Of a stretch of 64,000 bases of DNA, positions 61,865 through 64,000 are shown piece by piece. Numbering within the stretch: position 1 is the first letter of the stretch; every line of letters begins with the position of its first letter. The stretch is taken from the NCBI RefSeq assembly GCF_037072025.1, contig NZ_JAXHDD010000003.1, positions 62,001-126,000 of the forward strand, given 5' to 3'. This DNA comes from Pseudogracilibacillus sp037072025. Lineage in GTDB: Bacteria > Bacillota > Bacilli > Bacillales > Amphibacillaceae. The notes beneath the pieces are model-generated. The model was not told the origin of the DNA. It saw nothing but the letters and a program-made list of their open reading frames with translations, and did not search any database. A program made the position numbers and the translations under genes.

Positions 61865-62528
61865 TAAAATACGTCATTTAATTACAAAGTTAAATCCAAG
61901 ATCCCCGATCTCGGAGCAATACCGAACGATACGGACAAATATACAGTTTTCATCAGTCGATGAGCCATTGCAGTCTCTTCTCGTAACATCGGCCGGACCT
62001 GCAGCAGGAAAATCAATCACTGCAGCGAACTTGGCAGTCGTCTATGCCCAACAAGGAAAACGGACATTATTAATTGATGCAGATTTAAGAAAACCGACTG
62101 TTCACTATACATTTCGTCTCGATAATTTACGGGGACTTAGTAATGTATTAATCGGTGACAGTACAATAGAGAATACTGTTGAAGCGTCAGATGTTGATAA
62201 TCTTCACATCTTATCATGTGGACCGATCCCACCAAACCCATCTGAACTTCTTGCTTCAAAACGGATGGCTGACATTTTAAAACAAGTAAAACAATTATAT
62301 GATTTTATTATTTTTGATACGCCACCTGCACTTGCGGTAACGGATGCGAAAATATTGGCAAATATTGTCGATGGAACAATCCTTGTCTACAGAAGTGGTA
62401 CAACGGAATTAGAAGAGGCGGAAAGAGCGGCGGAAATGATAAAAGATTCAAAAGCGAGATTACTAGGGGCGATACTAAATGATCGTTCGAAAGAGACTGC
62501 TAGTTATTATTACTACTATGGTTCGTAA
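61833..62528 (+). CDS. bacterial tyrosine kinase (CpsD/CapB/YwqD family)
   Basis: 231 residues. Walker A in TSAGPAAGKSITAANLAVVY (near residue 49), Walker A' LLIDADLRKPTVHY and Walker B FIIFDTPPALAVTDA; the C-terminal tyrosine cluster is ASYYYYYGS, the autophosphorylation site. ATG 61833 has GAGGGGG upstream. With the Wzz-like protein and the PHP phosphatase it controls exopolysaccharide polymerisation. Confidence 0.93.
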   Translation: MFKRKKPAPTSKIRHLITKLNPRSPISEQYRTIRTNIQFSSVDEPLQSLLVTSAGPAAGKSITAANLAVVYAQQGKRTLLIDADLRKPTVHYTFRLDNLRGLSNVLIGDSTIENTVEASDVDNLHILSCGPIPPNPSELLASKRMADILKQVKQLYDFIIFDTPPALAVTDAKILANIVDGTILVYRSGTTELEEAERAAEMIKDSKARLLGAILNDRSKETASYYYYYGS

Positions 62529-62531
62529 CAA

Positions 62532-62566
62532 AATACCCTCTATATACTAATAGGAGGGTATTCTTT
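62532..62566 (+). terminator. rho-independent terminator after the tyrosine kinase gene
   Basis: AATACCCTC and GAGGGTATT arms with a T-rich tail (CTTTT). It separates the kinase from its phosphatase gene. Confidence 0.7.
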
Positions 62567-62629
62567 TACAGCTCTACAGGTAGAAACTGTAAACCTATCG
62601 AAGGAAGTACCGATTATTTTTGAAAAAAT

Positions 62630-62794
62630 GTAGAATTTTCCAAAAAACTGTTGCACTTTGTTGCATAATTTTTAAATGGAAATCAATTTGAGGGAAAATA
62701 CCTATTGAAAAGGTAGAATTTTCCCATAAAATTTGTTACACTTCTGTTATATAATTTTAATTGTAAATCAATTTGAGTGAAAATACCTATCACG
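62630..62794 (+). repeat. 83-bp imperfect tandem duplication upstream of the phosphatase gene
   Basis: Two copies start GTAGAATTTTCC and share ATAATTTT and AAATCAATTTGAGxGAAAAT followed by ACCTAT, beginning at 62630 and 62713. The second ends about 33 bp before the TTG start. It may hold a duplicated promoter or regulator site. Confidence 0.75.
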
Positions 62795-62827
62795 AACAGA
62801 AAGACATATCCAAAGGAGGGAATTTAA

Positions 62828-63598
62828 TTGATTGATATACATAGTCATATATTACCTGGTGTAGATGATGGTGCAAAGACTGAGCAAGATAGCCTTGCTA
62901 TGGCTAAAGTAGCGGTAGAAGAAGGAATTACAAAAATCGTCGCTACCCCACACCATAAAAACAGAACGTATGATAATTATAAAGATGAAATTACTACCCA
63001 TGTCTCTGTATTAAATGACTTGTTCCATGAAAATAATGTGCCTCTCGAAGTGATCGCTGGACAAGAGGTACGTATTTACGGGGAAATTTTGGAAGATTTG
63101 GAAAAAGGTGAAATTCAGCCGGTTAATGACACGAAATACCTATTAATAGAATTCCCGTCTGATTCTGTTCCGCATTATACAGAACAACTTTTTTACGACC
63201 TACAAATTGCCGGAATTAAACCAGTAATCGTCCATCCTGAACGAAACAGAGAATTATTAGAAAACCACCGGAGAATGTACGAACTTGTAAGAAATGGTGC
63301 GTTATCACAAGTGACAGCAGCAAGTCTTGTCGGTAAGTTCGGTAAGAAAATTGAAGAATTTTCTCATCAATTAATTGAAGCACATTTAACACATTTCATT
63401 GCATCTGATGCGCATAACACGACAACAAGAGGGTTCTGCATGCGTGAAGCATTTGAACTATTTAAAGAACGGTACGGTGTTGAAATGTATTATCTGTTCA
63501 TGGAAAATAGTCAATTGCTCCTGGGGAACATGAATATTAATAAGATCGAGCCGGCTTCGATTCGGACAAAACGTCGGAAGTTGTTTGGATTATTTTAA
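62828..63598 (+). CDS. PHP-type tyrosine-protein phosphatase (CpsB/CapC/YwqE family)
   Basis: 256 residues from TTG 62828 (AAAGGAGGG site). PHP metal motifs: DIHSHILPGVDDGA at the N terminus, VATPHHKNRTYDN near residue 40, VIVHPERNREL near 138 and FIASDAHNTTTRG near 195. It removes phosphate from the BY-kinase and its targets. It follows the kinase after a terminator and a tandem duplication, so it may have its own promoter. Confidence 0.92.
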   Translation: MIDIHSHILPGVDDGAKTEQDSLAMAKVAVEEGITKIVATPHHKNRTYDNYKDEITTHVSVLNDLFHENNVPLEVIAGQEVRIYGEILEDLEKGEIQPVNDTKYLLIEFPSDSVPHYTEQLFYDLQIAGIKPVIVHPERNRELLENHRRMYELVRNGALSQVTAASLVGKFGKKIEEFSHQLIEAHLTHFIASDAHNTTTRGFCMREAFELFKERYGVEMYYLFMENSQLLLGNMNINKIEPASIRTKRRKLFGLF

Positions 63599-63846
63599 CA
63601 GGTAAGAAACCAGCATGGCTTCGCATAGCGCAGCCACCATCTATCATGATAAAGGTTTGTTTTCATACAAAGTATTAAAAATTTCTTACTGCTCACTGAC
63701 TAAAAGTGCGACGTTTTGGGACTGGGACTGCGCTTACTCGTACCACCGAAAAGCATTTGTCACGTGCCCCAGTACTGGCACGTCCTGAACGTCGTAGGTG
63801 CAACTAAAGTTTCCGCCATACTTGGAAATAAGCCAAGTTTTCTAAA
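63597..63846 (+). repeat. dispersed repeat DR-A, copy 7
   Basis: It begins AACAGGTAAGAAACCAGCAT, then GGCTTCGCATAGCGCAGCCA, CATACAAAGTATTAAAAATT, GGGACTGGGACTGCGCTTAC, CCCCAGTACTGGCACGTCC and ends AAGCCAAGTTTTCTAAAA. It starts at the phosphatase stop codon and lies before the next exopolysaccharide gene. Confidence 0.8.
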
Positions 63847-63954
63847 ATTTATGTAAAAAAATTAGTTATGCAATTTTATGTACATTTTGTTTGATATACT
63901 AAAAATAGTTACTAATCACTTTTGAATAAGTGAAAATAGAAAGAAGGTTAGACT

Positions 63955-64000
63955 GTGACATATCGAAGTCGGCTTACGTTACTTATATTGCTAGATTCAG
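63955..64000 (+). CDS. start of a polysaccharide biosynthesis membrane protein (EpsC/CapD type), cut by window end
   Basis: GTG 63955 with AGAAGG upstream opens TYRSRLTLLILLDS, which matches the N terminus of EpsC/CapD nucleotide-sugar dehydratases (cytoplasmic residues then the first membrane segment). This gene usually follows the kinase/phosphatase pair. Only 15 codons are visible. Confidence 0.6.
   Translation, partial: MTYRSRLTLLILLDS

Overview
The window is AT-rich DNA from a low-GC Gram-positive of the Bacillales (Bacillaceae or a close family). The grounds are strong Shine-Dalgarno sites with frequent GTG/TTG starts, a SipW/camelysin matrix operon, a yxdJKLM-yxeA-type operon in Bacillus order, LysM-NlpC/P60 and LytG-like wall hydrolases, a tyrosine-kinase/PHP-phosphatase exopolysaccharide module, and dispersed repeats of a Bacillus type. 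No rRNA, tRNA or CRISPR array was seen.

0-11.7 kb is carboxylate uptake and use. It holds two tripartite tricarboxylate transporter (TTT) permease sets (tctB-tctA on +; tctA, tctB and two tandem tctC binding proteins on -), a Gfo/Idh/MocA oxidoreductase, a divergent IclR regulator, and a CoA-transferase III plus HMG-CoA-lyase-family pair. Together these look like uptake, CoA activation and C-C cleavage of an organic acid.

11.8-29.3 kb looks like a putrescine/polyamine region. It contains a sigma-54 enhancer-binding regulator, aminotransferase, succinate-semialdehyde-type dehydrogenase, GNAT, a Pot-type ABC transporter (A, D, C, B), a PuuB-like oxidase, a C45 acyltransferase/hydrolase, a second GNAT and a PuuP-like importer. 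Two -24/-12 promoters, each with a similar upstream motif, define a likely sigma-54 regulon. A 13-unit, 52-bp inverted-repeat array splits the ABC operon.

29.3-46.5 kb is accessory and decayed DNA: a broken IS91-family element, a peptide-sensing two-component/ABC operon (yxd type), several gene remnants (M20 peptidase, Atu4866, AraC, DUF2812, erythromycin esterase, IS4 transposase), a haloalkane-dehalogenase-like hydrolase, TetR and PadR regulators, and an Rpn nuclease locus with a separate copy of its C-terminal cistron. A NERD protein is followed by a 20-bp-period GGCACAT array.

47-64 kb holds thiosulfate uptake (tsuA/tusA), a glucosaminidase, a second Rpn locus with the same architecture, sipW-FIMAH-calY followed by another 20-bp-period array, an ECF sigma/anti-sigma pair, a candidate structured RNA, MaoC and polysaccharide deacetylase genes with a duplicated fragment, an acidic repeat secreted protein, a 5xLysM endopeptidase, and the start of an exopolysaccharide cluster that runs off the window.

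The most unusual signals are (i) Rpn genes with an internal ribosome site and start, plus a tandem free-standing copy of exactly that internal cistron at two loci; (ii) three GGCACAT arrays with a strict ~20-bp period placed next to stop codons; (iii) the 52-bp hairpin array inside a transport operon; and (iv) a sigma-54 putrescine regulon with GNAT and C45 genes that could form an acyl-protected variant of the Puu pathway.
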